64,000 nt of DNA from JALNYB01 sp963676235. Lineage in GTDB: Archaea; Thermoplasmatota; Thermoplasmata; Methanomassiliicoccales; Methanomethylophilaceae. Where the stretch lies: NCBI GenBank assembly GCA_963676235.1, contig OY781044.1, forward strand, positions 1,178,001 through 1,242,000, in the 5' to 3' direction. The notes beneath the pieces were generated by a model that did not search any database, was not told where the DNA came from, and saw only the letters and a list, made by a program, of their open reading frames with translations. Both the position numbers and the translations under genes were made by a program. This document shows, piece after piece, positions 9,498-18,413 of the stretch. Numbering within the stretch: position 1 is the stretch's first letter; each line of letters opens with the position of its first letter.

Positions 9498-9800
9498 CTC
9501 CAATAAATGATTTTATCAATGTATAATTTTTGGTTTTTATTATGGTGTTTCCACGCTAAAAACAATATGATTGCAATAATCAAAACAATTATGGTTATCG
9601 CTAAAAATACAATTGTATTGTTGTTAATCTAATCATCCGATCTCGATAAAATTTATATGATATTGTGTGAAGATCCTGTTGTATGTATCATATTGATTTA
9701 TTGGTTAAACGAATGAAACAGGCGTCAAAATACGTAGTATAAAGAGAAAATTGAAAATATTTTGATTTTTAAAAATTACCCATCTGGCATAGAAAAGGAG
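9498..9800. other. Gene-free AT-rich stretch
   Basis: About 300 bases before the tRNA-Gly 3' end with no start-to-stop frame I can support. One minus-strand frame would encode a hydrophobic helix but has no usable start codon. Confidence 0.4.
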
Positions 9801-9873
9801 TGCGGATGCCGGGATTCGAACCCGAGTTCTAACCTTGGCAAGGTCAAGTGATAACCAGCTACACCACATCCAC
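9801..9873 (-). tRNA. tRNA-Gly (anticodon GCC)
   Basis: 73-base cloverleaf on the minus strand. The acceptor stem GTGGATG pairs with CATCCGC and the discriminator is A; the anticodon loop TTGCCAA has GCC in the centre on a five-pair stem; the T loop is TTCGAAT. The CCA end is not encoded. It lies just downstream of the DUF1846 gene on the same strand. Confidence 0.93.
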
Positions 9874-9933
9874 GTGATAATCAGGGGATTATATGAACGA
9901 ATATAAAGTTTATTGTCACCCAATGGTTGGAGA

Positions 9934-11424
9934 TCAGTCAATCTTTCCTCGAAACAGGCAGTTTGTTTGATATTCAGGGTCGCATGTGACATTGATATTG
10001 AGTTTTTGGAGCAGTGCCGAATCCATAGGTGAAAGTATAACAGAAGAATGAACTTCGCATCCTTTCAATTTTGAGAGTTGGGATAGTGCTTTTTCCGCGA
10101 TAGGATCTGTCTGTGCGCAGATGGATAATGCAACTAGCATCTCGTCTGCGTGAAGTCCGGGATTGCTGTTTCCAAGATCATCTACTTTTAATCTGCGGAT
10201 CGGTTCAATGATTTCGGGAGAGATCAGAAGGACATCGTCATCGATGTTTCCAAGATTCTTCAGAGCATTCAATATCATTGCAGATACAGCACCTAACAAT
10301 GCAGATGATTTACCGGTGATGACACGTCCGTCTGCAAGTTCTATACCCACAACTGGTACTTGAAGCCCTTCTGCACGTTTTTCTACAGAAGAAATAACTT
10401 TACGGCTTTCGATAGAGATGCCTGCATGATTCATTAAAATGTTGAATCTTGAGATAACATCATCTGATACCAATCCCTGTTTGTTTTCACAGATCGCCTT
10501 ATAATATCTGCGAATGATCTCGAGTTTGGCTGCTTCAGATACGATTTTGTCGTCGATGATACAGTATCCAGCCATATTAACACCCATGTCTGTAGGTGAT
10601 TTGTAAGGGGATATTCCAGATATCTTTTCTAGTATTGTATTCAGTACAGGGAATATTTCAATATCTCTATTGTAATTGACAGATATCTTTCCATATGCTT
10701 CAAGATGGAATGGATCTATCATATTTACATCTCCAAGGTCCATGGTCGCAGCTTCATATGCAATATTAACCGGGTGTCTAAGGGGAAGATTCCATATCGG
10801 GAATGTTTCGAATTTAGCATATCCTGCTTCGTTGCCCAATTTGTATTCGTGGTATAACTGTGAAAGACATGTCGCCATCTTTCCGCTGCCTGGCCCCGGT
10901 GCTGTGACGATCACCAGAGGATGCGTGGTCTCAACGAATTGATTCTTTCCATATCCTTCATCGCTGACAATCATTGGAATATTGGATGGATAGCCTGCAA
11001 TGGGATAGTGCCTGTAGACTTTTATTTTTAGTGCTTTGAGTTTTTTCTCAAATGCTAATGCTGAAGGCTGTGCAGTATATTTTGTTAGAACCACTCCGCC
11101 TACATGGATATTTTTGTCTCTGAACGCATCGATAAGACGTAAAGTTTCCATATCATATGTTATGCCGAGATCTCCACGGACTTTGTTCTTTTCAATATCG
11201 TTTGAGTTGATCGCAATTATCGCTTCTACATTGTCATTCAACTGCATGAGCATTTTGATCTTGCTGTCTGGTTTGAATCCTGGAAGTACTCTTGCTGCGT
11301 GATAGTCATCAAAAAGTTTTCCGCCGAATTCAAGGTACAGTTTTCCGCCGAATCTGGCGATTCTTTCTTTGATGTGGTCGGATTGTGTTTGAAGATATTT
11401 ATCATTGTCAAAACCAGTTTTCAT
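9934..11424 (-). CDS. DUF1846 (UPF0371) family protein
   Basis: 496-residue cytosolic protein matching the DUF1846/UPF0371 family, whose members form compact multidomain proteins of unresolved enzymatic role. The N-terminal signature is IARFGGKLYLEFGGKLFDDYHAARVLPGF (residues about 23-51, quoted in two overlapping parts: FGGKLYLEFGGKL and DDYHAARVLPGF). A nucleotide-binding-like loop, TAPGPGSGKMATCLSQL, lies near residue 172. Length is normal for the family. The gene is monocistronic, with tRNA-Gly downstream. Confidence 0.88.
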   Translation of the reverse strand: MKTGFDNDKYLQTQSDHIKERIARFGGKLYLEFGGKLFDDYHAARVLPGFKPDSKIKMLMQLNDNVEAIIAINSNDIEKNKVRGDLGITYDMETLRLIDAFRDKNIHVGGVVLTKYTAQPSALAFEKKLKALKIKVYRHYPIAGYPSNIPMIVSDEGYGKNQFVETTHPLVIVTAPGPGSGKMATCLSQLYHEYKLGNEAGYAKFETFPIWNLPLRHPVNIAYEAATMDLGDVNMIDPFHLEAYGKISVNYNRDIEIFPVLNTILEKISGISPYKSPTDMGVNMAGYCIIDDKIVSEAAKLEIIRRYYKAICENKQGLVSDDVISRFNILMNHAGISIESRKVISSVEKRAEGLQVPVVGIELADGRVITGKSSALLGAVSAMILNALKNLGNIDDDVLLISPEIIEPIRRLKVDDLGNSNPGLHADEMLVALSICAQTDPIAEKALSQLSKLKGCEVHSSVILSPMDSALLQKLNINVTCDPEYQTNCLFRGKID

Positions 11425-11898
11425 AAAATCACAGCATAAGTTGAATACATTACAAATCTAAAATGATTATGATATGATTCAAAGTTGTTCTTTGCTAATG
11501 TTTGTATAATGATCTTAATCCTTTGTATAGCGTTTATGTTTGAGTGTCATATTTTTGATAAAGTCCTCTTTCATTTTATTTTTAAATCAGCGAGAATTCG
11601 AATCGTAATACGTTGTTTTTTGTGCATTCTTACAGTATTGTATCTGAAATATGTTTTAAGAAAGTATTGTTAATATGAGAATTCTGTTATTTTGAGATAA
11701 ACACATATTCAATCATTTAAGTGTAATCAGGAATATTACATGTTTCTAAAATACGGCATACAGAATAATATGGAGTTCCATATCAGAATCATACGTTATC
11801 AGGTAAGTATATAAAATAACGTATAGTTTGTGTCTTCGAAATTGAGCGGTGTCTGCGTTGTAGTCGCAGGCGGTTTGACTTCATATCAGTGATTAATT
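11425..11898. promoter_or_regulatory. Intergenic region and 5' leader of the DEAD-box helicase
   Basis: 474 bases without a convincing gene; the only longer frame (62 codons, 11485-11673) is low-complexity and has no ribosome site. A TATA-like box (AGTATATAAAATAAC, about 11805-11819) predicts a start of transcription near 11840 and a leader of about 60 bases. That leader contains a hairpin, CTGCG and CGCAG around a 7-base loop at 11853-11869, which could mediate control of the helicase. Confidence 0.45.
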
Positions 11899-13308
11899 AT
11901 GATCTCAAAGTTTACAGATTTAGGCATATCAGAGGACGTTGCTAAAGCAATGGAAGATATGGGTTGGGAAGAACCGACACCCATTCAGATAAAAGCGGTC
12001 CCATTAGGATTGAAAGGTATCGATATGTTTGCCCAGGCGCAGACTGGTACCGGAAAGACAGGTACATTCGGTGCTATCCTCTTGGATAGGATCGATGCAA
12101 AACTCAAGACTCCATCGGCGATCATCGTTGTTCCTACAAGGGAACTTGCAAATCAGGTATCAGATGAGATAAGCAAATTAGCGAAATATACAGGTCATGT
12201 TTGCGTTCCCATTTATGGCGGAGCAAGCATCGAAGGTCAGTTAAGAGAACTCGAGAAGGGAGCCGACATCATAGTTGGAACACCTGGAAGGGTCAAGGAT
12301 ATGATCATGAGGGGAGCCTTAAACCTCACTAAGGTAAAGGTCGTCGTAATGGACGAATCAGACCGTATGCTGGACATGGGGTTCATAGAGGATATCGAAT
12401 ACATTTTAGGATCAATGCCCAAAGAGAGACAGACCATGCTTTTCTCGGCTACAATGCCTGAGGATATCAAACGTCTTGCAAGTGATTATATGAACAAACC
12501 CAAGGAGATCAGCGTCTCCCAGGATGAGGTAGTTCTGGACCTTACAAAACAATATTACATATCTGTCGGAAGAAGGAATAAATCATGGGCCTTATGCAGG
12601 ATCTTGGATCTCGATAGACCAAAGGCGATCATCTTCTGTCAGACCAAGAAAATGGTTGATATCCTGGAAGAGAGACTTATCGACCTCAAATACAGGACAG
12701 AAGCGATACATGGTGATATGCCTCAATCCAAGAGGGAAAGGGTCATCAAGGATTTCAAGAACGATGAGACCGACATTCTAATTGCAACAGATGTTGCAGC
12801 CAGAGGATTGGATATCGATGATATCTCATATGTCATCAATTATGATATGCCTGAAGATGTCGATACATATATCCATAGGATAGGAAGGACTGGAAGGGCA
12901 GGAAAGGAAGGAATCGCAGTATCTTTCATTACGACCGAAGAAGAATATCTGATCAGAGAATTCGAACTTCGTACTGAGATGAGGATCGAGAAGAGAGAGG
13001 TTCCTGATGCGGAAGAAGGGTCCAGGGATACCATTCGCAGAGTTGTTGATTATGATCAGATCTGTGACGTCTACGGTATGTGCAGATTTGAAATAAATCT
13101 GGGAAAGAATGATGGTGTTGGAAAGGTAAGTCTTGCTGATTACATCATTCGTGCCGCAAGGATCAGAGACATTTCGATTGGAAAGATCAGTATCGAATCA
13201 GATTCATCTGTCGTGGAGGTCCATAAAGACTTTGGCAATAGGATGACAATGGATCTCCCGAAAATGAAATACAGGGGAAAACAGGTCCGTGTAAAGGTTA
13301 TTCAGTAA
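11899..13308 (+). CDS. deaD: DEAD-box ATP-dependent RNA helicase (DeaD/DbpA type)
   Basis: 469-residue helicase with all core motifs: Q motif GWEEPTPIQIKAVP (about 23-36), Walker A AQTGTGKT (about 48), PTREL, DESD variant of the DEAD box (VVVMDESDRMLDMGF), SAT, and the C-terminal ATDVAARGLDID and HRIGRTGRAG. The tail (about 390-469) resembles the DbpA/CsdA RNA-recognition domain. The motif II sequence is DESD rather than DEAD; the change is at the last two positions and is probably still active. Such proteins remodel rRNA and mRNA and are often cold-induced. A strong terminator follows. Confidence 0.93.
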   Translation: MISKFTDLGISEDVAKAMEDMGWEEPTPIQIKAVPLGLKGIDMFAQAQTGTGKTGTFGAILLDRIDAKLKTPSAIIVVPTRELANQVSDEISKLAKYTGHVCVPIYGGASIEGQLRELEKGADIIVGTPGRVKDMIMRGALNLTKVKVVVMDESDRMLDMGFIEDIEYILGSMPKERQTMLFSATMPEDIKRLASDYMNKPKEISVSQDEVVLDLTKQYYISVGRRNKSWALCRILDLDRPKAIIFCQTKKMVDILEERLIDLKYRTEAIHGDMPQSKRERVIKDFKNDETDILIATDVAARGLDIDDISYVINYDMPEDVDTYIHRIGRTGRAGKEGIAVSFITTEEEYLIREFELRTEMRIEKREVPDAEEGSRDTIRRVVDYDQICDVYGMCRFEINLGKNDGVGKVSLADYIIRAARIRDISIGKISIESDSSVVEVHKDFGNRMTMDLPKMKYRGKQVRVKVIQ

Positions 13309-13316
13309 ATTGGGCT

Positions 13317-13353
13317 AGATCGTGTTGTGCTTCAGCACACGCGATCTTTTTTT
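13317..13353 (+). terminator. Strong intrinsic terminator after the DEAD-box helicase
   Basis: AGATCGTGTTGTGC and GCACACGCGATCT form a long stem with a TTCA loop, followed directly by a run of seven T. Confidence 0.85.
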
Positions 13354-13402
13354 AGAAGCTTTTGATAATATTCAATAAATCCCAGGACATCCATATACGA
13401 TT

Positions 13403-14182
13403 ATGGTGTTTGATGGAAGGTGCGGTATCATCGATATCGATGATGATGAGAAGACTGTTTATTTCGATACATACAGAACCAAGAAGATAACAGGTACCAA
13501 GATCGGTCCTCTATTGGGTATCAGTGAATTCTCCACACCTTTTAAAGTCGCATGTGAACTTGCCGGATTGTATCCAGGAGATAAGGCCAACAAATACATT
13601 GATGCTGGAAACATCCTTGAACCTGTACTCAGGAAGTATGTAAGAGATCGATCCGATGAACTCCTTCTGGGTCTTTTTCCTAAAGGGTCTATGATAACCA
13701 TCGAGGAACCCGTGCCCAAAGAACAATGCGGATATGATCATTTTCATGACAACAAGATGTTTGGAGGGATGGTAGACGGATACATCGATGTAAATGGGAA
13801 AAGAGATCATATTCTGGAGATCAAGACTTCACACGATATTGAGAAATGGGTCGATGATTTAGGCAGAGTATCGATAGTTCCGGAATCATACATGCTTCAG
13901 GCATCTTTGTATGCAGAACTTTCGGGAATAGATGGAATAATATTTTTGGTAGGTTTTCTGGAAGAAAGTGATTATGTCCATCCAGAACGTTGGGTGCCAA
14001 CTCCCAAGAATACATATATCGTCATCAAAGATAAACTCGATATGTCTGAATATATGAAAGAAGCAGAAGAGTGGTACAATGAGTATATCAAGAATGGTTA
14101 CACTCCGGAATGGACAGATAAAGATACAGATGTTCTGAAGTATCTAAAGGCATTCGATCCGAATAAGAAGAAACGTCATTAA
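13403..14182 (+). CDS. YqaJ-like PD-(D/E)XK nuclease
   Basis: 259-residue protein with the lambda-exonuclease/YqaJ fold signature. Near the N-terminus is the family motif TKIGPLLGISEFSTPFKV; the catalytic core is GGMVDGYID followed by ILEIKTS (about residues 117-140), giving the D...ExK set, and a QASLYAEL helix supplies the QxxxY-like residues. YqaJ proteins are phage recombinases, while chromosomal archaeal copies may act in DNA repair. No phage genes are adjacent; it sits between a helicase and valS, so a housekeeping repair role is as likely as a relic of transfer. Confidence 0.8.
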   Translation: MVFDGRCGIIDIDDDEKTVYFDTYRTKKITGTKIGPLLGISEFSTPFKVACELAGLYPGDKANKYIDAGNILEPVLRKYVRDRSDELLLGLFPKGSMITIEEPVPKEQCGYDHFHDNKMFGGMVDGYIDVNGKRDHILEIKTSHDIEKWVDDLGRVSIVPESYMLQASLYAELSGIDGIIFLVGFLEESDYVHPERWVPTPKNTYIVIKDKLDMSEYMKEAEEWYNEYIKNGYTPEWTDKDTDVLKYLKAFDPNKKKRH

Positions 14183-14304
14183 AATTAGTATTCAAGTGTC
14201 ATGCGTCGAGCATGTGTTTGTTTACAAAATCAACCGTTGTGGCATCGATATGTTCTACATGGTTGATGATATGAAGTTTGATGCAATAAAAGTAAAAATA
14301 GGTG

Positions 14305-14327
14305 AGGGACAGGAAACGCCCTGTCCC
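14305..14327. terminator. Hairpin terminator between converging genes
   Basis: GGGACAGG and CCTGTCCC form an 8-pair stem around a 6-base loop, with TTT on the plus side and an A/T-rich stretch on the minus side. It can end both the nuclease gene and valS. Confidence 0.75.
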
Positions 14328-14341
14328 TTTGTAGTGTTTAG

Positions 14342-16960
14342 TCAGATCTCGATAACAATTAAGATATTTCTCAATTGTATTGTGCTGACGGCTTTTCCAT
14401 CAAGCATCAGACGTTTTTCCAGTTCGAAGAACTCTGCTCCCAAAGAAATAGTCTCTCCATCGACATTCAATGTCACATCGCCTTTTGACAGTTGTTCTGC
14501 TATGTCCTTAGGTGATGTCGCAGCTATCGCGGCAACAATGGGTTTTGCTTGTGCTTTGAATGCTGGACCGAGTTTAGCGTGTACAGGTTTGACCGCAACT
14601 ATTTCTTCGGTAAGATTTGCTTTTGGTGCTATGATTATCTCTTTTGCCTTCGAGGTTTCTGAGATGTCATCTTTTGCTTTTTCAAGGATAGCGGCATCCG
14701 TTCCGATCATTTCTAAACGAGATATCTCGGCGTTGAGAGGCATTTTGTTCTCTGATTTCCAGTTACGGATCGATGCTAACACATCTACAAGAACGTCTCC
14801 GATCGCGATCGCATTCTCATCGATGAAGATGGGCTTCGGCCACTCCGAGATATGAATGCTCTTTGTCTTCTCGAATTTTAAGAAGTGCTCCTGATAGACA
14901 TCTTCTGCGATATGAGGCATGAAAGGCGCAAGCATCTTGATCGCTCCGAGGAACACGTTATATAATGTGTATTTCACGGCGGGATCCTTTCTTGCTTTGA
15001 CCATTTCAATGTAATTATCAGCGAAATCATGCCAAATGAAGTTCTCGATATCTCTCATTGCTTTGTCGAATTGATAGACGTTCAGATATTCTGTCACGTT
15101 CTCGACTGTTTGAGAGTATTTGCTGATGATCCATTTATCAGATTCTCTGAGCATTTCGCATTCCATTGGTTTATTGGTAAGGTCTTCGAAGAAGCGTCCT
15201 GTGAACTGACCGATGTTGAATACTTTGTTGCAGAGCTTCCTTCCTCTGATGACATCTTTTTCCCTGAAGGCGTGATCGATACCTAGTGAGCATGTTGCTG
15301 CGTAGTATCTGAGTGCATCTGCACCGTAGTTAACAATGATCGGTATAGGATCGATTACGTTTCCGATGGATGAATGCATCGGGGTGCCATCGGGGGCCAT
15401 TATGAATCCGTGGACCATGATATCATTCCATGGACGTGATTGCTCGATCTGTTCAGATCTTAATATTGAATAGAATGCCCATGTTCTGATGATATCATGT
15501 GATTGAGGTCTCATTGACATCGGGAACAGTTTCTTATGGAGTTCGGGGTCTCTTCCCCAAAATGTATTGTATAATGCAGAACCGGAAGAATCCATCCATG
15601 TATCGAATACATCGGTGCATCCTACGAACTTTCCGCCGCATTTGGGACACTTGTCCACAGGAGGCTGGTCCAAGGTCGGATCTACGTAACATTGTTCTTC
15701 TGTGGCGCATACGGCTTCTCCACAGTCCTCGCATTCCCATATCGGGATAGGGGTTGCAAAGATACGCTGTCTGCTCAAGACCCAATCCCACTCTAGTGAG
15801 TTGACCCAATCCTGAAGTCTTATCTTCATGAACTCGGGGTACCAATTAATTTCGTTTGCCCTTTCAAGGACTTCCTTCTTGAAATCGAGGGTCTTAAGGA
15901 ACCATTGGGGAACTTGAAGGAATTCGATAGGTGTGTGGCATCTCCAACATATAGAGACCTGTTGAGGATTGTCTTCCTGTTTTACGAGTATTCCTTGATC
16001 TCTGAGATCGTTGATGGCCGCTTCTCTTGCTTCTGCTACGGGCATTCCTGCATACTTTCCTGCAAGTTCGGTCATACGTCCCTGTTCATCGATACCCTTT
16101 TCCATTTCGAGATGGTATTTCATCACCCATTCCAGATCTTCTTTATCACCGATGGTACAGATCATGACATTTCCAGTTCCGTATTTGGGATCTACCTTCG
16201 GATCGGAAATGACCTTTATGCGTCTTCCATACAGAGGTGTGATCAGTTCTTTTCCGATAAGGTGTTGTTTCTCCTTGTCGTCTGGGTGGACTGCCACTAC
16301 TTTACAGGTACAGAGAAGTTCCGGCCTTGTTGTGGCTATCAGTACGTGGTCATTTTCGCCAGCTATCTGGAATTTGATGTAATTGAGTTTGTTGACATTA
16401 TCTTTGTATTCTACTTCGGCATCTGCCAGGGCAGTCATACATCTTGGGCACCAGTTCACAGGGAAATTCGCTTTATAGACAAGACCTCTGTGGAATAGAT
16501 TAACGAATGATAGCTGAGTGGTGCGTCTGTAATATGGAGCATCTGTTTGATAGTAGATGCTTGGATCCATGCTCTCTCCGAGGATCTCGAAGTGATGCGT
16601 CATCTCATCGATGAAGCCGTTGGCGTATTCGCTGCAGAGTTTTCTGTATTCCTGCCTCGGAAGGTCTAATTTTGTTATTTTATATTTTTTTTCGACTTTG
16701 ACCTCTATTGGAGTTCCGTTAACATCGAAGCATAATGGGAAGAATACATTGTGTCCAGCCATTCTTTTATAACGGGCTGCAAAATCGATCAAAGAGTATC
16801 CGGTCGCGTGACCGAGATGAAGAGGTCCAGACGTATATCTGGGTGGGTTATCTATGCTGAATACAGGTTTATCGGATTTCGGGTCGAAACGATATATTTC
16901 TTCCGTTTTCCACATTTCCTGCCAGTGTTTCTCGATAGAAGCTGAGTCGTATTGTGACAT
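14342..16960 (-). CDS. valS: Valyl-tRNA synthetase
   Basis: Class I aminoacyl-tRNA synthetase of 872 residues. The HIGH motif appears as PLHLGHATG (about residue 47), the zinc-ribbon pairs NWCPRC, CWRCH, CEDCGE and CPKCGG are present, and an editing domain with TTRPELL is intact. The KMSKS loop is unusual: GTPMHSSIGNVIDP stands where KMSKSxGN is expected, so both lysines are missing. The C-terminal roughly 80 residues form an added module (HAKLGPAFKAQAKPIV, then LNVDGETISL) also found inside the neighbouring glycyl-tRNA synthetase. I choose the ATG at 16960 over the in-frame TTG at 16969. No ribosome site is seen, so the message is probably leaderless. Confidence 0.93.
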   Translation of the reverse strand: MSQYDSASIEKHWQEMWKTEEIYRFDPKSDKPVFSIDNPPRYTSGPLHLGHATGYSLIDFAARYKRMAGHNVFFPLCFDVNGTPIEVKVEKKYKITKLDLPRQEYRKLCSEYANGFIDEMTHHFEILGESMDPSIYYQTDAPYYRRTTQLSFVNLFHRGLVYKANFPVNWCPRCMTALADAEVEYKDNVNKLNYIKFQIAGENDHVLIATTRPELLCTCKVVAVHPDDKEKQHLIGKELITPLYGRRIKVISDPKVDPKYGTGNVMICTIGDKEDLEWVMKYHLEMEKGIDEQGRMTELAGKYAGMPVAEAREAAINDLRDQGILVKQEDNPQQVSICWRCHTPIEFLQVPQWFLKTLDFKKEVLERANEINWYPEFMKIRLQDWVNSLEWDWVLSRQRIFATPIPIWECEDCGEAVCATEEQCYVDPTLDQPPVDKCPKCGGKFVGCTDVFDTWMDSSGSALYNTFWGRDPELHKKLFPMSMRPQSHDIIRTWAFYSILRSEQIEQSRPWNDIMVHGFIMAPDGTPMHSSIGNVIDPIPIIVNYGADALRYYAATCSLGIDHAFREKDVIRGRKLCNKVFNIGQFTGRFFEDLTNKPMECEMLRESDKWIISKYSQTVENVTEYLNVYQFDKAMRDIENFIWHDFADNYIEMVKARKDPAVKYTLYNVFLGAIKMLAPFMPHIAEDVYQEHFLKFEKTKSIHISEWPKPIFIDENAIAIGDVLVDVLASIRNWKSENKMPLNAEISRLEMIGTDAAILEKAKDDISETSKAKEIIIAPKANLTEEIVAVKPVHAKLGPAFKAQAKPIVAAIAATSPKDIAEQLSKGDVTLNVDGETISLGAEFFELEKRLMLDGKAVSTIQLRNILIVIEI

Positions 16961-17054
16961 GTCAAACAATACTGACAGTAAAAAGGGATTAAAAAAGGTT
17001 GTTCTTTAAAATACGGTTTTTAAAGATCGCAACTTATATAATAGACAAAGTTAA

Positions 17055-17069
17055 GGGGGATTATCCCCC
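17055..17069 (-). terminator. Hairpin after the CBS/hibernation-like gene
   Basis: GGGGG and CCCCC with a short A/T loop lie just past the stop codon of the minus-strand CBS gene. Confidence 0.5.
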
Positions 17070-17074
17070 GAGGT

Positions 17075-18250
17075 TTATTTTTTTCTTCTGCGGAAAGTGG
17101 TTTTGGTCTCTTTCATATTAACGACCATGTCGCCAATCTTTCTAATAAGGGCTGCATTCGTCTGAATTAAGTCCCATCCGACTTCTTTAGCATTTATTGT
17201 TGTTCCATCGATGAACAGTTTTCCGATAATGCTGTATTTCTTTTTTTCTCCGCTTTCATTGTATCTGGATACATGCATGATAAGCGATTCTGGTTTGTAT
17301 ATCTTGGAGATCTTTGCGATCTCTGATGCGATATCTGAATACATCGATTCAGCGTATTCTTTATCATCTTCTTCAAGTCCGCTAATCTGGACGAACAGAG
17401 CGTCTCTGTCTCTGCACGCGTTTATAAGTTCGATGATATCATATTCTGTTATGATTCCGACGAGTTCTTCACCGTCAACCACAGGTAATGTTGAGAAATG
17501 TCCATCTTCCATTATCTGTGCTGCGGTTCCCATATCACTTCCCCAGTCTGTTGTTACAACAGTTGTTGAACACACAGATTCAATCAATATCTGAGCTTTT
17601 GAGCTCTTTTCGAAATCTCCGAAGATCTTGTTTTCAGATTTCCAATAGTTGTCGATGATCTCTTTCATTCCTACAATACCGATGATCTTATCCGCGTTAT
17701 TAACGACAGGAACCGTTCTTATGTCCAGTCTCCTCATGATATCCAAAGCATCATCTAACATTGCGTTTTCTCTGAGGAACTCAACGGGCGTGGTCATGAT
17801 TTCCCACACTCTGATATCTTTCAGTGCCTTCATTCTGGCAGCAATCTTTGTCAATCCTGTTCTGGATACGATACCCAAGACCTTTTTGCCGTTGAGAACT
17901 GCGAGTTGCCTGCAGTTGTTCATGACCATGAGTTCTGCAATTTTCGTTATTTCTGTGGACGTTGTCAGTGTTGGCAGGTTACGAACGAGGTTCTTAACCT
18001 TTGTATCAGGTGTTACACTTCTTTTCTTCAATATTGAGCCGTAGCTTACCATACCGACATAGTTTCCCTCATCTATGATCGGAATTTCTTGAAATCCTGA
18101 ATCACGCATGACAGACAGAACGTCTGACATTTTATCTTCCGACTTTACAGACGGGAAATCGGTGATCAAAATCTCTCCGACGGTAATACCGTCGATCTGG
18201 GATCTAAGCATTGATATTTTCTTTAAATCTTCTAGGTCCTTAACTCCCAA
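17075..18250 (-). CDS. Four-CBS-domain protein with ribosome-hibernation (HPF/S30AE)-like C-terminus
   Basis: 391 residues. Four CBS motifs occupy about residues 20-285 (boundaries marked by IPIIDEGNYVGMVSYGSIL, LAVLNGKKVLGIVSRTGL, VPVVNNADKIIGIVGMKEI, LPVVDGEELVGIITEYDII). The last 100 residues (LIMHVSRYNESGEKKKYSI, then GWDLIQTNAALIRKIGDMV) resemble the S30AE/HPF fold that binds the ribosomal decoding centre. CBS pairs usually bind adenine nucleotides, so an energy-sensing ribosome or RNA regulator is a reasonable inference. The start is a TTG with GAGGTG 8 bases upstream. It lies between valS and glyS on the same strand, which fits a translation-linked role. Confidence 0.82.
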   Translation of the reverse strand: MGVKDLEDLKKISMLRSQIDGITVGEILITDFPSVKSEDKMSDVLSVMRDSGFQEIPIIDEGNYVGMVSYGSILKKRSVTPDTKVKNLVRNLPTLTTSTEITKIAELMVMNNCRQLAVLNGKKVLGIVSRTGLTKIAARMKALKDIRVWEIMTTPVEFLRENAMLDDALDIMRRLDIRTVPVVNNADKIIGIVGMKEIIDNYWKSENKIFGDFEKSSKAQILIESVCSTTVVTTDWGSDMGTAAQIMEDGHFSTLPVVDGEELVGIITEYDIIELINACRDRDALFVQISGLEEDDKEYAESMYSDIASEIAKISKIYKPESLIMHVSRYNESGEKKKYSIIGKLFIDGTTINAKEVGWDLIQTNAALIRKIGDMVVNMKETKTTFRRRKK

Positions 18251-18413
18251 AATTTACACCTCGGGACAACTATCACCTTACTGGACATATAAAGGGTTGT
18301 CTACTTACTCCCTTTTTATGGAGAAAATCAGGTAGATTTACCAGATGATTAAATTATAAGAAGTAAAAGGTTTAGAATCCTTCGTTTATCACAAAGGTAT
18401 TAAATAGATTATC

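Noticed and set aside
9510..9635. Minus-strand hydrophobic frame resembling a small membrane protein
   Set aside because: It is preceded in frame by a TAG and has no ATG, GTG or TTG at a useful position.
11485..11673. 62-codon plus-strand frame in the gap before the helicase
   Set aside because: Low-complexity hydrophobic translation without ribosome site or family resemblance.
14196..14855. 219-codon plus-strand frame
   Set aside because: Lies almost entirely over valS on the opposite strand; it is a shadow of that gene.
15905..16498. 197-codon plus-strand frame
   Set aside because: Shadow of valS; its hydrophobic content follows from the complement of the real gene.
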